DNA from: Mucilaginibacter gossypiicola
GTDB lineage: Bacteria; Bacteroidota; Bacteroidia; Sphingobacteriales; Sphingobacteriaceae
Direction of reading: 5' to 3'
NCBI RefSeq assembly: GCF_900110105.1
Contig: NZ_FOCL01000008.1
Coordinates: 248,001-312,000, forward strand
Length of the DNA stretch: 64,000 nucleotides
Shown one piece after another: positions 50,832 through 59,840 of this stretch (position 1 is the first letter of the stretch; the number at the start of each line of letters is the position of its first letter). A model generated the notes under the pieces. It had not been told where the DNA came from. It saw only the letters and a program-made list of their open reading frames with translations, and made no database searches. A program made the translations under genes and the position numbers.

Positions 50832-51659
50832 ATGGCAGTAAAGAGATTTAAACCGGTTACCCCGGGTACCCGCTTCAGAGTTGATGTATCTAACTCAGAT
50901 ATTACAACAAACGTTCCTGAAAAGTCGTTGGTTGTAGCAGCCAACACAAGATCGGGCGGTCGTAACAACAGCGGTAAAATGACTATGCGCTACTTAGGTG
51001 GTGGTCATAAACAAGCATACAGGTTAATTGATTTTAAACGTAACAAGTTTGATATCCCGGCAAAAGTTGCAACTATCGAGTACGATCCTAACCGTTCGGC
51101 ACGTATAGCCCTGCTACACTTTGCTGATGGTGAGAAACGATACATGATTGCTCCGGAAGGCTTAACAGTAGGTACAATTGTTACTGCAGGTGCTACAGCA
51201 GCTCCTGAAGTAGGTAACACTTTACCATTGAAAAATATCCCTCTTGGTTCAATTATCCACAACATTGAGTTAAATCCTGGCCAGGGTGGTGTAATTGCCC
51301 GCAGCGCCGGTACATACGCTCAATTGTCAGCACGTGATGGTAAATATGCTATCATTAAATTGCCTTCAGGCGAAACACGTATGATATTGTCAACTTGCTT
51401 GGCAACTATCGGTACCGTTTCAAATGGCGAAAGGGCAAATGCTGTGTTAGGTAAAGCAGGCCGTAACCGTTGGTTAGGCCGCAGGCCAAGGGTACGTGGT
51501 GTAGCCATGAACCCGGTAGATCACCCTATGGGTGGTGGTGAAGGCCGTGCCTCAGGTGGTCATCCACGTTCACGTAAAGGTTTATTGGCTAAAGGCTATA
51601 AAACTCGTGACAAGAAGAAAACATCGGATCGTTACATCATTGAAAGAAGGAAGAAATAA
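50832..51659 (+). CDS. rplB: 50S ribosomal protein L2
   Basis: A 275-residue protein with the conserved GGRNNSGKMTMRYLGGGHK segment and the peptidyl-transferase-proximal MNPVDHPMGGGEGRASGG loop including the key His. The stop codon shares an A with the rpsS start. Confidence 0.98.
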   Translation: MAVKRFKPVTPGTRFRVDVSNSDITTNVPEKSLVVAANTRSGGRNNSGKMTMRYLGGGHKQAYRLIDFKRNKFDIPAKVATIEYDPNRSARIALLHFADGEKRYMIAPEGLTVGTIVTAGATAAPEVGNTLPLKNIPLGSIIHNIELNPGQGGVIARSAGTYAQLSARDGKYAIIKLPSGETRMILSTCLATIGTVSNGERANAVLGKAGRNRWLGRRPRVRGVAMNPVDHPMGGGEGRASGGHPRSRKGLLAKGYKTRDKKKTSDRYIIERRKK

Positions 51660-51925
51660 TGGCTCGTTCAATAAAAAAAGGACCTTACATCGATCATAAC
51701 TTAGACAAGAAAGTTATGGTGCTGAATGATGCAAATAAAAAATCAGTTGTAAAAACATGGTCACGTCGTTCCATGATCTCTCCTGATTTCGTTGGTCATA
51801 CATTCGCTGTACACAACGGTAACAAGTTTATCCCTGTGTACGTAACAGAAAACATGGTTGGTCACAAGCTTGGAGAGTTTGCCCCAACCCGTACATTCCG
51901 CGGACACGCAGAAAAGAAAAAATAA
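51659..51925 (+). CDS. rpsS: 30S ribosomal protein S19
   Basis: An 88-residue protein (ARSIKKGPYIDHNLDKKV; TWSRRSMISPDFVGHTFAVHNG). Its ATG overlaps the rplB stop by one base, so translation is coupled. It forms a complex with S13 in the small-subunit head. Confidence 0.98.
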   Translation: MARSIKKGPYIDHNLDKKVMVLNDANKKSVVKTWSRRSMISPDFVGHTFAVHNGNKFIPVYVTENMVGHKLGEFAPTRTFRGHAEKKK

Positions 51926-51931
51926 CAGGCA

Positions 51932-52360
51932 ATGGAAGCAACAACAAAAATTAAAAAGTCTGTACTGATCAGGCAACAAAAAGAAGCTGCGAAAGCTCTT
52001 GTAGGCGGCGCTTCTGTTGCTAAGTTACAGGACTGTCCAACTTCACCACGCAAAATGCGTTTGGTGGTTGATTTGATCCGCGGTGAAAACGTTGAGAAAG
52101 CGTTATACATATTAAAATTTACTAACAAAGAAGCTGCTATTCGTGTAGAGAAACTTTTGTTATCAGCAATCAAAAACTGGGAAGCAAAAAACGAAGGCAA
52201 ACGTGTTGAAGACAGCAACCTTTTTGTTAAGGAAGTATCTGTAGGCGGTGGCCGTCAGTTAAAAAGGTTACGCCCTGCTCCGCAAGGAAGGGGATACCGT
52301 ATCCGCAAACGCTCAAACCACGTAACACTTGTTGTGGATAGTAAAAACGAAAACAATTAA
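51932..52360 (+). CDS. rplV: 50S ribosomal protein L22
   Basis: A 142-residue protein, a little longer than E. coli L22 (110) through an N-terminal extension (MEATTKIKKSVLIRQQKEAA). The core has SPRKMRLVVDLIRG and the tunnel hairpin RLRPAPQGRGYRIRKRSNHV. Confidence 0.97.
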   Translation: MEATTKIKKSVLIRQQKEAAKALVGGASVAKLQDCPTSPRKMRLVVDLIRGENVEKALYILKFTNKEAAIRVEKLLLSAIKNWEAKNEGKRVEDSNLFVKEVSVGGGRQLKRLRPAPQGRGYRIRKRSNHVTLVVDSKNENN

Positions 52361-52366
52361 TTTGAA

Positions 52367-53230
52367 ATGGGACAGAAAGCACATCCAATAGGTAACAGGT
52401 TAGGAATCATCAGAGGTTGGGATTCTAACTGGTTCGGTGGTAACAACTACTCCGACAAATTAGTTGAAGACGAAAAAATCCGCAAATACCTTTCAGCTCG
52501 TATTGCTAAAGGTGGTGTATCTAAAGTAGTTATTGAGCGTACTTTAAAACGCATTACCGTAACTATCCACACTGCCCGTCCGGGTATTGTGATCGGTAAA
52601 GGCGGTCAGGAAGTTGACAAGATCAAAGAAGAGTTGAAAAAACTTACTAAAAAAGAAGTTCAGATCAACATTTTCGAGATCAAACGCCCTGAGCTTGATG
52701 CACAATTAGTAGCAGAAGGCATTGCAAAACAATTAGAAGCACGTATCTCTTTCCGTCGTGCCATGAAAACCACAATCGCTGCAACCATGCGTATGGGTGC
52801 CGAAGGTATCAAGGTAATGACTTCAGGCCGTTTAGGTGGCGCTGAGATGGCACGTAGCGAGCAATATAAAGAAGGCAGGATTCCTTTGCACACTTTCCGT
52901 GCTGACATTGACTACGCATTGGCAGAAGCATTAACTACCTATGGTAAAATAGGTGTTAAAGTTTGGATCTGCAAAGGCGAGGTTTATGGCAAACGCGATC
53001 TTTCTCCAAACATTGGCGGTACCAGCAGCGCAAGCGGCAAAGGTGGCAGGCCAGAAGGCGGTGCGCCAGGCTTTGGTGGCCGTGGTAACGAAAGAGGCGG
53101 CGAGCGCGGCGGTGAGCGTCGTGGCGACAGGAAACCAGGTGGCGACCGCCGTGGTGGTGGTAACAGGCCAGGTGGAAACCGTCCGGGTGGACAAGGTGGA
53201 AACCGCCCAGGTGGCCCAGGTAAGAGATAA
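52367..53230 (+). CDS. rpsC: 30S ribosomal protein S3 with Gly/Arg-rich tail
   Basis: A 287-residue protein; residues 1-215 are the normal KH and C-terminal S3 domains (GQKAHPIGNRLGI; IVIGKGGQEVDKIKEELKKL; WICKGEVYGKRDLSPN). The remaining 70 or so residues are low-complexity Gly/Arg/Pro/Asn repeats (GGERGGERRGDRK, GGNRPGGNRPGG). E. coli S3 has 233 residues. S3 lies at the mRNA entry, so the basic tail may touch mRNA or the cytoplasm. Confidence 0.97.
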   Translation: MGQKAHPIGNRLGIIRGWDSNWFGGNNYSDKLVEDEKIRKYLSARIAKGGVSKVVIERTLKRITVTIHTARPGIVIGKGGQEVDKIKEELKKLTKKEVQINIFEIKRPELDAQLVAEGIAKQLEARISFRRAMKTTIAATMRMGAEGIKVMTSGRLGGAEMARSEQYKEGRIPLHTFRADIDYALAEALTTYGKIGVKVWICKGEVYGKRDLSPNIGGTSSASGKGGRPEGGAPGFGGRGNERGGERGGERRGDRKPGGDRRGGGNRPGGNRPGGQGGNRPGGPGKR

Positions 53231-53280
53231 TAATTAAAGTACAAGACAAATATCGAATAACGATATAAAAGCTTAAGAAA

Positions 53281-53703
53281 ATGCTACAGCCAAAAAGAAC
53301 GAAGTTCAGAAAGATGCAAAAAGGCAGGATGAAAGGTTTAGCCACTCGTGGTGCTGAACTTTCATTCGGATCTTTTGGTGTTAAATCACTCGAAGCGGCA
53401 TGGATCACCAGCCGTCAGATCGAGGCTGCACGTATCGCTGTAACACGTTTTATGAAACGTGAAGGACAGGTTTGGATCAGGATATTCCCTGACAAACCTG
53501 TAACTAAAAAACCTGCAGAGGTACGTATGGGTAAAGGTAAAGGTGCTCCTGAATACTGGGTTGCGGTAGTACGCCCCGGAAGGATCATTTTTGAAGCCGA
53601 AGGTGTACCTTTGGAAGTTGCTAAAGAGGCTTTACGCCTTGCAGCACAGAAATTACCAGTGCAAACTAAATTTATTGTACGTAGGGATTACGTAGAAGCA
53701 TAA
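53281..53703 (+). CDS. rplP: 50S ribosomal protein L16
   Basis: A 140-residue protein (MLQPKRTKFRKMQKGRMKG; GKGKGAPEYWVAVVRPG), 50 nt after rpsC. It binds near the A site tRNA elbow. It is followed by a 124-bp noncoding spacer before rpmC. Confidence 0.98.
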   Translation: MLQPKRTKFRKMQKGRMKGLATRGAELSFGSFGVKSLEAAWITSRQIEAARIAVTRFMKREGQVWIRIFPDKPVTKKPAEVRMGKGKGAPEYWVAVVRPGRIIFEAEGVPLEVAKEALRLAAQKLPVQTKFIVRRDYVEA

Positions 53704-53827
53704 ATTGAGGAGTTAGTTGAAGAGTTGTAAAGTTTTAATGTTGTGAAGTTGATGCCGAATTTCACCCATCATTAATAAAACGATACAACGTTTAAACTTG
53801 CCAACAGACAACAAATAACAAAGAAAA
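53704..53827. other. Noncoding spacer rplP-rpmC
   Basis: 124 bases without a gene, made of repeated short words (GTTAGTTGAAGAGTTGTAAAG, then TTGTGAAGTTGATG; ACAACGTTTAAAC), in an operon where most gaps are under 20 bases. Confidence 0.55.
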
Positions 53828-54037
53828 ATGAAGAACTCAGAAATTTTGGGCCTATCAACTGAAGAGATTGTTGCTAAAATCAGCGAGGAAAGGGCTACCC
53901 TAACCAAATTGAAATTTGCTCATGCAGTTTCAGCTATTGAGAACCCGTCCCGTATAACCAAAGTACGCAAAGGAATTGCTCAGTTAAATACTGAATTAAC
54001 AAAACGTAAAGCGGCGGCCGCTTCTGAAAAGAATTAA
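53828..54037 (+). CDS. rpmC: 50S ribosomal protein L29
   Basis: A 69-residue helical protein (LGLSTEEIVAKISEERATLTKLKF; NPSRITKVRKGIAQLNT). It borders the tunnel exit beside L23. Start follows an AAAGAAAA leader. Confidence 0.97.
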   Translation: MKNSEILGLSTEEIVAKISEERATLTKLKFAHAVSAIENPSRITKVRKGIAQLNTELTKRKAAAASEKN

Positions 54038-54057
54038 TTTTTTAAACATTAGTAAAA

Positions 54058-54312
54058 ATGGAAAGAAATTTAAGAAAAACACGTACCGGCCTCGTAGTAA
54101 GCAACAAGATGGAAAAATCTATTGTTGTGGCCGTTGAGCGTAAGGTGAAACACCCTATCTATGGTAAATTCGTAAAGAAAACTACCAAATTCAAGGCTCA
54201 TGATGAAAACAATACTTGTGGCGTAGGCGATACAGTATTGATCATGGAAACCCGCCCGCTGAGCAAAACCAAAAACTGGCGATTAGTTGAAATTTTAGAA
54301 AGGGCTAAATAA
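54058..54312 (+). CDS. rpsQ: 30S ribosomal protein S17
   Basis: An 84-residue OB-fold protein (RNLRKTRTGLVVSNKMEKSI; HDENNTCGVGDTVLIMETRPLS), 20 nt after rpmC. It binds helix 11 of 16S rRNA early in assembly. Confidence 0.98.
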   Translation: MERNLRKTRTGLVVSNKMEKSIVVAVERKVKHPIYGKFVKKTTKFKAHDENNTCGVGDTVLIMETRPLSKTKNWRLVEILERAK

Positions 54313-54313
54313 G

Positions 54314-54682
54314 ATGGTACAACAGGAATCAAGATTAACAGTAGCCGACAATAGCGGCGCTAAAGAAGTTTTAGTGATCCGTGTATTAGGTGGTACCGGT
54401 AAAAGGTATGCATCAATCGGCGATAAAATTGTGGTTACCGTAAAAAGCGCTTTACCATCAGGTAACGTGAAAAAAGGTACCGTATCAAAAGCCGTAGTTG
54501 TGCGTACTAAAAAAGAGATCCGCAGAAAAGACGGTTCATATATCCGTTTCGACGATAACGCAGCTGTGTTGTTAAACAACCAGGACGAGCCAAGAGGTAC
54601 ACGTATCTTTGGCCCTGTTGCAAGGGAACTGCGCGAGAAACAATTTATGAAAATTGTATCATTAGCACCGGAGGTATTGTAA
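54314..54682 (+). CDS. rplN: 50S ribosomal protein L14
   Basis: A 122-residue protein (MVQQESRLTVADNSGAKEVLVI; DGSYIRFDDNAAVLLN; GTRIFGPVARELRE), 1 nt after rpsQ. It forms an inter-subunit bridge and is the docking site of the silencing factor RsfS. Confidence 0.98.
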   Translation: MVQQESRLTVADNSGAKEVLVIRVLGGTGKRYASIGDKIVVTVKSALPSGNVKKGTVSKAVVVRTKKEIRRKDGSYIRFDDNAAVLLNNQDEPRGTRIFGPVARELREKQFMKIVSLAPEVL

Positions 54683-54683
54683 C

Positions 54684-55013
54684 ATGGAAAAGAAAGTAAA
54701 ATTAAAGATCCGTAAAGGCGACCTGGTTAAAGTTATCGCCGGCGATTCAAAAGGATCACAAGGCAAAATCGTTGAGGTTTTGGTAGATAAGAACAGGGCT
54801 ATTGTTGAAGGTGCCAATATGGTATCAAAACATACTAAACCTAATGCTGCTAACCCTAACGGCGGAATTGTTAAACAAGAAGCTGCTATACATATTTCAA
54901 ACCTAATGCTGGTTGATCCTAAAACAGGTAATACAACCCGTGTTGGCCGTCAGAAAAACGAAGCCGGCAAATTAGTAAGGGTAGCAAAAAAATCAGGGGA
55001 GGAAATTAAGTAA
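54684..55013 (+). CDS. rplX: 50S ribosomal protein L24
   Basis: A 109-residue KOW-domain protein (IRKGDLVKVIAGDSKGSQGK; GIVKQEAAIHISNLMLV). Its stop overlaps the rplE start by one base. It is an assembly initiator for the large subunit. Confidence 0.97.
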   Translation: MEKKVKLKIRKGDLVKVIAGDSKGSQGKIVEVLVDKNRAIVEGANMVSKHTKPNAANPNGGIVKQEAAIHISNLMLVDPKTGNTTRVGRQKNEAGKLVRVAKKSGEEIK

Positions 55014-55576
55014 TGACTTACGTACCAAGATTAAAATCAAAATACAAGGAAGAGATCCGCACCGCACTGAAAGATAAATTTCAGTACAAAAGCGTAATGC
55101 AGGTTCCTAAATTGGAGAAAATTGCCATTAACCAGGGTGTAGGTGGTGCAACTACCGACAAGAAATTGATCGAGAACACCATCACTGAGTTAACTACCAT
55201 CACTGGTCAGCAAGCAGTATCTTCAAAATCTAAAAAAGATATCTCAAACTTTAAATTGCGTAAAAATATGCCGGTTGGCGTACGTGTTACCCTGCGTGAC
55301 AACACAATGTATGAGTTTTTGGATCGTTTAATCGCTGTTGCCCTGCCACGTATCCGTGATTTCAAAGGCATTAACGATAAAGGTTTTGACGGAAGAGGCA
55401 ACTATACATTAGGTATTACTGAGCAAATTATCTTCCCTGAGATAAATATTGATAAAATCAATAAAATCCAAGGTATGGATATTACCTTTGTAACCTCCGC
55501 AACAAACGATGTTGAAGCATTGGAGTTGTTGAAACAATTTGGTTTACCATTTAAAAATCAAAATAGCAATGGCTAA
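55013..55576 (+). CDS. rplE: 50S ribosomal protein L5
   Basis: A 187-residue protein (MTYVPRLKSKYKEEIRTALK; GVRVTLRDNTMYEFLDRLI; GITEQIIFPEI) that binds 5S rRNA. Its last codons overlap the rpsN start by 8 nt, so the two are translationally coupled. Confidence 0.98.
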   Translation: MTYVPRLKSKYKEEIRTALKDKFQYKSVMQVPKLEKIAINQGVGGATTDKKLIENTITELTTITGQQAVSSKSKKDISNFKLRKNMPVGVRVTLRDNTMYEFLDRLIAVALPRIRDFKGINDKGFDGRGNYTLGITEQIIFPEINIDKINKIQGMDITFVTSATNDVEALELLKQFGLPFKNQNSNG

Positions 55577-55838
55577 AGAAGGTGTAAAAGCACGTGAAGT
55601 AAAGCGCGCAAAATTAGTAGCTAAATTCGCTGAAAAAAGAGCTGCTTTGAAAGAAGCAGGTGATTACGCTGCTTTAGATAAATTACCAAAAGCATCATCA
55701 CCGGTAAAATTGCACAACCGTTGCAAATTAACCGGCCGCCCTCGTGGTTATATGCGTCAGTTTGGCATTTCACGTGTTACATTCCGTGAAATGGCTCTTG
55801 AAGGCAAGATCCCGGGAGTAAAAAAAGCAAGCTGGTAA
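55569..55838 (+). CDS. rpsN: 30S ribosomal protein S14, zinc-free form
   Basis: An 89-residue protein from the ATG at 55569 (MAKEGVKAREVKRAKLVAKF), inside the end of rplE. The C-terminal RCKLTGRPRGYMRQFGISR keeps a single Cys, so this is the long form without the zinc ribbon. Confidence 0.97.
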   Translation: MAKEGVKAREVKRAKLVAKFAEKRAALKEAGDYAALDKLPKASSPVKLHNRCKLTGRPRGYMRQFGISRVTFREMALEGKIPGVKKASW

Positions 55839-55987
55839 GCAAAAGCTGAAAGCAAAAATGCGAAAAGCGTAAGGCATAAAAGCTTTAGGCTTTTTGCTTT
55901 ATGCATTAAGCTTGAAATGAATGAATTAACCGATGGAAGGTCGCCCGGGATGTTACCGGAAGGAAACCACCGTCATAACACAATAAA
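55839..55987. other. Noncoding spacer rpsN-rpsH with hairpin
   Basis: 149 bases without a gene. GCATAAA (55874-55880) pairs with TTTATGC (55898-55904), and AAAGC/GCTTT words repeat around it. Confidence 0.6.
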
Positions 55988-56386
55988 ATGAATACAGATC
56001 CAATCGCAGATTATCTTACAAGAGTAAGGAATGCTATTAAAGCCAACCACCGGGTTGTTGAAATTCCTGCATCAAATCTGAAGAAGGAAATCACTAAGGT
56101 GCTTTTCGACAAAGGTTACATTGCAAATTACAAGTTTGAGGAAAATGGTCCTCAGGGCACTATCAAAGTTGCTTTGAAATACCACCCGATAACTAAAATT
56201 TCTGCTATCCGCAGCATTTCGCGCATCAGCAAACCAGGTTTGAGGAAATACGCAGGTATGGAAAACATGCCACGTGTATTAAATGGTTTAGGTATCGCCA
56301 TCCTGTCAACTTCTAAAGGCGTTATGTCTGATAAAGAAGCTCGTCAGCAAAATGTTGGTGGTGAGGTTTTATGCTACGTTTATTAA
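55988..56386 (+). CDS. rpsH: 30S ribosomal protein S8
   Basis: A 132-residue protein (MNTDPIADYLTRVRNAIKAN; GIAILSTSKGVMSDKEAR with the conserved STSKG loop). In E. coli S8 represses the spc operon; whether the spacer before it acts in that way is unknown. Confidence 0.98.
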   Translation: MNTDPIADYLTRVRNAIKANHRVVEIPASNLKKEITKVLFDKGYIANYKFEENGPQGTIKVALKYHPITKISAIRSISRISKPGLRKYAGMENMPRVLNGLGIAILSTSKGVMSDKEARQQNVGGEVLCYVY

Positions 56387-56403
56387 TCGAAGAAATTTAA
56401 GCA

Positions 56404-56961
56404 ATGTCAAGAGTAGGAAAAGCACCGATAGCACTGCCACAAGGAGTAACCGTTACAGTTGCAGCAGATAATGTTGTTACCGTAAAAGGTCCTAAAGGCC
56501 AGTTGCAGCAGGCAATTGATAGCGATATCACTATTGCACAGGAAGACGGTCAGTTACTGGTTCAACGCCCGTCTGATCAAAAACGTCACAAAGCGTTACA
56601 TGGTTTATACCGCGCGCTTTTAAATAACATGGTAATTGGTGTAACCGAAGGTTACAAAGTAACCCAGGAATTAGTGGGTGTAGGTTACCGTGCTACCAAT
56701 ACAGGCAATACATTAGATTTAGTGTTGGGTTTCTCTCACCACTACGTATTTGAATTGCCACAAGAAATTAAAGTTACAACCACTGCTGATAAGGGTAAAA
56801 ACCCAACCATCATCCTTGAGTCAATTGACAAACAGTTAATTGGTCAGGTAGCAGCTAAAATCCGTTCATTACGTGCTCCAGAGCCTTACAAAGGTAAAGG
56901 TATCAAGTTCCAGGGCGAGATTTTAAGAAGAAAAGCAGGTAAATCAGCATCTAAAAAATAA
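56404..56961 (+). CDS. rplF: 50S ribosomal protein L6
   Basis: A 185-residue protein of two similar domains (SRVGKAPIALPQGVTVTV; EPYKGKGIKFQGEILRRKAGK at the end). It lies at the base of the L7/L12 stalk near the GTPase centre. Confidence 0.98.
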   Translation: MSRVGKAPIALPQGVTVTVAADNVVTVKGPKGQLQQAIDSDITIAQEDGQLLVQRPSDQKRHKALHGLYRALLNNMVIGVTEGYKVTQELVGVGYRATNTGNTLDLVLGFSHHYVFELPQEIKVTTTADKGKNPTIILESIDKQLIGQVAAKIRSLRAPEPYKGKGIKFQGEILRRKAGKSASKK

Positions 56962-56966
56962 TCGTC

Positions 56967-57317
56967 ATGGGAGCTAAACTATCAAGAAGAGACAGGATTA
57001 AAAAAGGCATCAGAAAACGCCTTTCAGGATCGTCAGAGCGTCCTCGCCTGTCAGTATTTAGAAGTAATAAAGGTATTTATGCGCAGATCATTGACGATGT
57101 AACCGGTAAAACTTTAGTTTCAGCATCATCTTTATCAAAAGATTTTGCCGCTGAAGGTACAAAATCAGATCAATCAGTAGCTGTAGGTAAATTAGTAGCT
57201 TCAAAAGCTATTGCTGCAGGTATTAAAGATGTGGTTTTCGACAGGAACGGTTACCTGTACCATGGCCGTGTTAAGTCATTGGCCGAAGGTGCACGTGAAG
57301 GTGGTTTAAACTTTTAA
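56967..57317 (+). CDS. rplR: 50S ribosomal protein L18
   Basis: A 116-residue protein (RRDRIKKGIRKRLSGSSERPRL; FDRNGYLYHGRVKSLAEGAREGGL), 5 nt after rplF. It binds 5S rRNA with L5. Confidence 0.98.
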   Translation: MGAKLSRRDRIKKGIRKRLSGSSERPRLSVFRSNKGIYAQIIDDVTGKTLVSASSLSKDFAAEGTKSDQSVAVGKLVASKAIAAGIKDVVFDRNGYLYHGRVKSLAEGAREGGLNF

Positions 57318-57329
57318 TCGAAAAGAGAA

Positions 57330-57848
57330 ATGTCAACAATCAACATAAAAAGAGTAAAAACAAGCGAGATCGAATTAAAAGACCGCTTGGTAAGCATACA
57401 GCGTGTTGCCAAAGTAACCAAAGGTGGCCGTACTTTCAGCTTCTCTGCCATTGTGGTAGTAGGTGATGAAAACGGTGTTGTAGGTTACGGCTTGGGTAAA
57501 GCTAAAGAGGTAACTGAAGCTATTGCAAAAGGCATTGATGATGCTAAAAAGAACCTGGTAAAAGTTCCAATCATTAACGGAACTGTACCTCATGAGCAAA
57601 TTGGTAAATTTAGCGGTGGTTTTGTTTTCATTAAACCAGCAGCTAATGGTACCGGTGTAATTGCAGGTGGTGCTATGCGTGCCGTATTAGAGTCGGCAGG
57701 CGTACACAACGTATTGGCAAAATCAAAAGGTTCATCAAACCCGCACAACGTGGTAAAAGCAACCGTATCGGCATTAGCCCAGTTACGTGATGCAAATACA
57801 GTAGCACAACAACGCGGAATTAGTTTAGGTAAAGTATTTAACGGATAA
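57330..57848 (+). CDS. rpsE: 30S ribosomal protein S5
   Basis: A 172-residue protein with dsRNA-binding N-terminal domain (VAKVTKGGRTFSFSAIVVVG) and the C-terminal GTGVIAGGAMRAVLESAGV block. It contributes to decoding accuracy and lies at the mRNA entry with S3 and S4. Confidence 0.98.
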   Translation: MSTINIKRVKTSEIELKDRLVSIQRVAKVTKGGRTFSFSAIVVVGDENGVVGYGLGKAKEVTEAIAKGIDDAKKNLVKVPIINGTVPHEQIGKFSGGFVFIKPAANGTGVIAGGAMRAVLESAGVHNVLAKSKGSSNPHNVVKATVSALAQLRDANTVAQQRGISLGKVFNG

Positions 57849-57854
57849 TCAGTC

Positions 57855-58034
57855 ATGGCTAAGATCAAAATAACACAGATTAAGAGCGTGATCGACAGAA
57901 CGGAACGCCAGAAAAAAACAATCGAGGCTTTAGGCTTGCGTAAAATTAACCACAGTGTGGAAGTTGAGGCTACACCTGCTATAGTTGGGATGGTTAGAAA
58001 AGTGAACCACCTGGTAGCGGTTGAAAATATTTAA
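57855..58034 (+). CDS. rpmD: 50S ribosomal protein L30
   Basis: A short 59-residue protein: MAKIKITQIKSVIDRTERQK, then KKTIEALGLRKINHSVEV and PAIVGMVRKVNHLVAVENI. It lies 6 nt after rpsE and 4 nt before rplO, its usual place. Confidence 0.96.
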   Translation: MAKIKITQIKSVIDRTERQKKTIEALGLRKINHSVEVEATPAIVGMVRKVNHLVAVENI

Positions 58035-58038
58035 TATC

Positions 58039-58485
58039 ATGAATTTAAGTAATTTAAAACCTGCAGAAGGTTCAACCAAAAATAGAAAAAGAATTGGCCG
58101 TGGTACAGGTTCTGGCCGTGGCGGTACGTCAACCCGTGGCCACAAAGGCGCCGGTTCACGTTCAGGCACCAGCACCAAAGTAGGCTTTGAAGGCGGTCAG
58201 ATGCCTTTACAGCGCCGTGTGCCTAAGGTAGGCTTTAAAAACCCTAACCGTGTTGAGTACACAGGTGTAAACCTTGACGTACTTCAGGAATTAGTAACAA
58301 AATTTTCACTTACTGCTGTTGATTTTGATACTTTGAAAGAGCACGGTTTGGTATCACGTAACGACCTGGTTAAGATCCTGGGCCGTGGTGAGCTTACTGC
58401 CAAATTAGAAGTTAAAGCACATGCATTTACTGCTACAGCTCAAAAAGCTATTGAAGCTGCAGGTGGTACCATAGTTAAGTTATAA
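58039..58485 (+). CDS. rplO: 50S ribosomal protein L15
   Basis: A 148-residue protein from the ATG at 58039 (MNLSNLKPAEGSTKNRKRIG; an in-frame TTG at 58021 lies inside rpmD). The Gly/Arg-rich N-terminal tail (GRGTGSGRGGTSTRGHKGAG) threads into 23S rRNA. Confidence 0.98.
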   Translation: MNLSNLKPAEGSTKNRKRIGRGTGSGRGGTSTRGHKGAGSRSGTSTKVGFEGGQMPLQRRVPKVGFKNPNRVEYTGVNLDVLQELVTKFSLTAVDFDTLKEHGLVSRNDLVKILGRGELTAKLEVKAHAFTATAQKAIEAAGGTIVKL

Positions 58486-58490
58486 TTTCG

Positions 58491-59834
58491 ATGAAGAAAT
58501 TTTTCACCACATTATCCAATATCTGGAAAATCGAAGATCTGAGAGTGCGTATTATTAACACACTCTTATTTCTTTTAATATATCGTGTAGGCTCATTCGT
58601 TGTTTTACCCGGCGTTAACGCTGCGATAGCATCAACCCAAAAGGCAGAAGGATTAGTAGGATTGCTGAATATGTTTGCAGGAGGTTCGTTTTCACGTTCC
58701 TCTATTTTCGCGTTAGGTGTTATGCCTTACATTTCGGCTTCAATTGTGGTGCAACTGCTGGGTATTGCCGTTCCGTATTTTACCAAATTGCAAAAAGAAG
58801 GTGAAAGCGGCCGCAACAAGCTAAACCAATGGACCCGCTACCTAACAATAGGTATTACCTTTTTACAGGCTATAGGCTATCTTAAATCGCAGGTTGCTGC
58901 CGATGCAAGGACTATCGCAGATCCTTTCACCTTTATCTTCCTTAACACTTTCGTGTTAACGGCAGGTACATTATTTGTAATGTGGTTAGGTGAAAAAATC
59001 ACTGATAAAGGTATCGGTAATGGTATATCACTCATCATCATGGTGGGTATCATAGCCCAGTTACCAATGGCATTTACTACCGAGTTTGTTTCGCGTAATG
59101 GCGGCGCAGGTGGTTTGATCGCATTTATTGTTGAGATAGTGGCCCTTATTGGTGTGGTAATGTTTACTATACTGATTGTACAGGGAACACGTAAAATTTC
59201 GGTACAATACGCTAAACGTATTGTGGGTAACAAACAATATGGTGGTGTGCGCCAGTATATACCTTTAAAGGTAAATGCTGCCGGTGTAATGCCAATCATA
59301 TTTGCTCAGGCATTAATGTTTATACCGCAAACTGTATCGCAGTTTTTCCCTAATGTATCATCAAATGGTATATTAATAGCTTTGGCTAACTATAACTCAT
59401 GGGAGCATAACCTGTTGTTTGGTATCCTGATCATCCTGTTCACTTATTTCTATACAGCTATTACAGTTAATCCTAACCAAATGGCTGATGATATGAAGAA
59501 GAACGGTGGCTTTATACCGGGCATTAAACCAGGCCGTACTACTGCTGAGTTTATTGATGGCGTAATTTCAAAGATAACTTTACCAGGATCAGTATTCCTG
59601 GCTATTATAGCAATCATTCCGGCACTTGCCAGTTTGGTTGGTGTATCTCCGGTATTTGCAAGGTTTTTTGGCGGTACTTCGCTGATCATCCTGGTGGGTG
59701 TTGTGCTTGATACATTACAGCAAATAGAAAGTCACTTGTTGATGCGCCATTATGATGGTTTAATGAAAACCGGACGGATTAAGGGACGTACAGCTATGCC
59801 TGCCGCTGCCGGTACCAGTCCGACAGCGATTTAA
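58491..59834 (+). CDS. secY: Preprotein translocase subunit SecY
   Basis: A 447-residue inner membrane channel with ten transmembrane segments. It has the plug region after the first segment (NMFAGGSFSRSSIFALGVMPYISASI), and the cytoplasmic loop KNGGFIPGIKPGRTTAEF between segments 8 and 9. It forms the SecYEG export channel. Neighbouring order secY-map without adk between is noted. Confidence 0.98.
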   Translation: MKKFFTTLSNIWKIEDLRVRIINTLLFLLIYRVGSFVVLPGVNAAIASTQKAEGLVGLLNMFAGGSFSRSSIFALGVMPYISASIVVQLLGIAVPYFTKLQKEGESGRNKLNQWTRYLTIGITFLQAIGYLKSQVAADARTIADPFTFIFLNTFVLTAGTLFVMWLGEKITDKGIGNGISLIIMVGIIAQLPMAFTTEFVSRNGGAGGLIAFIVEIVALIGVVMFTILIVQGTRKISVQYAKRIVGNKQYGGVRQYIPLKVNAAGVMPIIFAQALMFIPQTVSQFFPNVSSNGILIALANYNSWEHNLLFGILIILFTYFYTAITVNPNQMADDMKKNGGFIPGIKPGRTTAEFIDGVISKITLPGSVFLAIIAIIPALASLVGVSPVFARFFGGTSLIILVGVVLDTLQQIESHLLMRHYDGLMKTGRIKGRTAMPAAAGTSPTAI

Positions 59835-59840
59835 TTAGTA

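Noticed and set aside
52931..53408. Several long antisense and alternate-frame reading frames over the end of rpsC
   Set aside because: They arise from the Gly/Arg-rich repetitive codons of S3, which leave the other frames open; no start context or family match.
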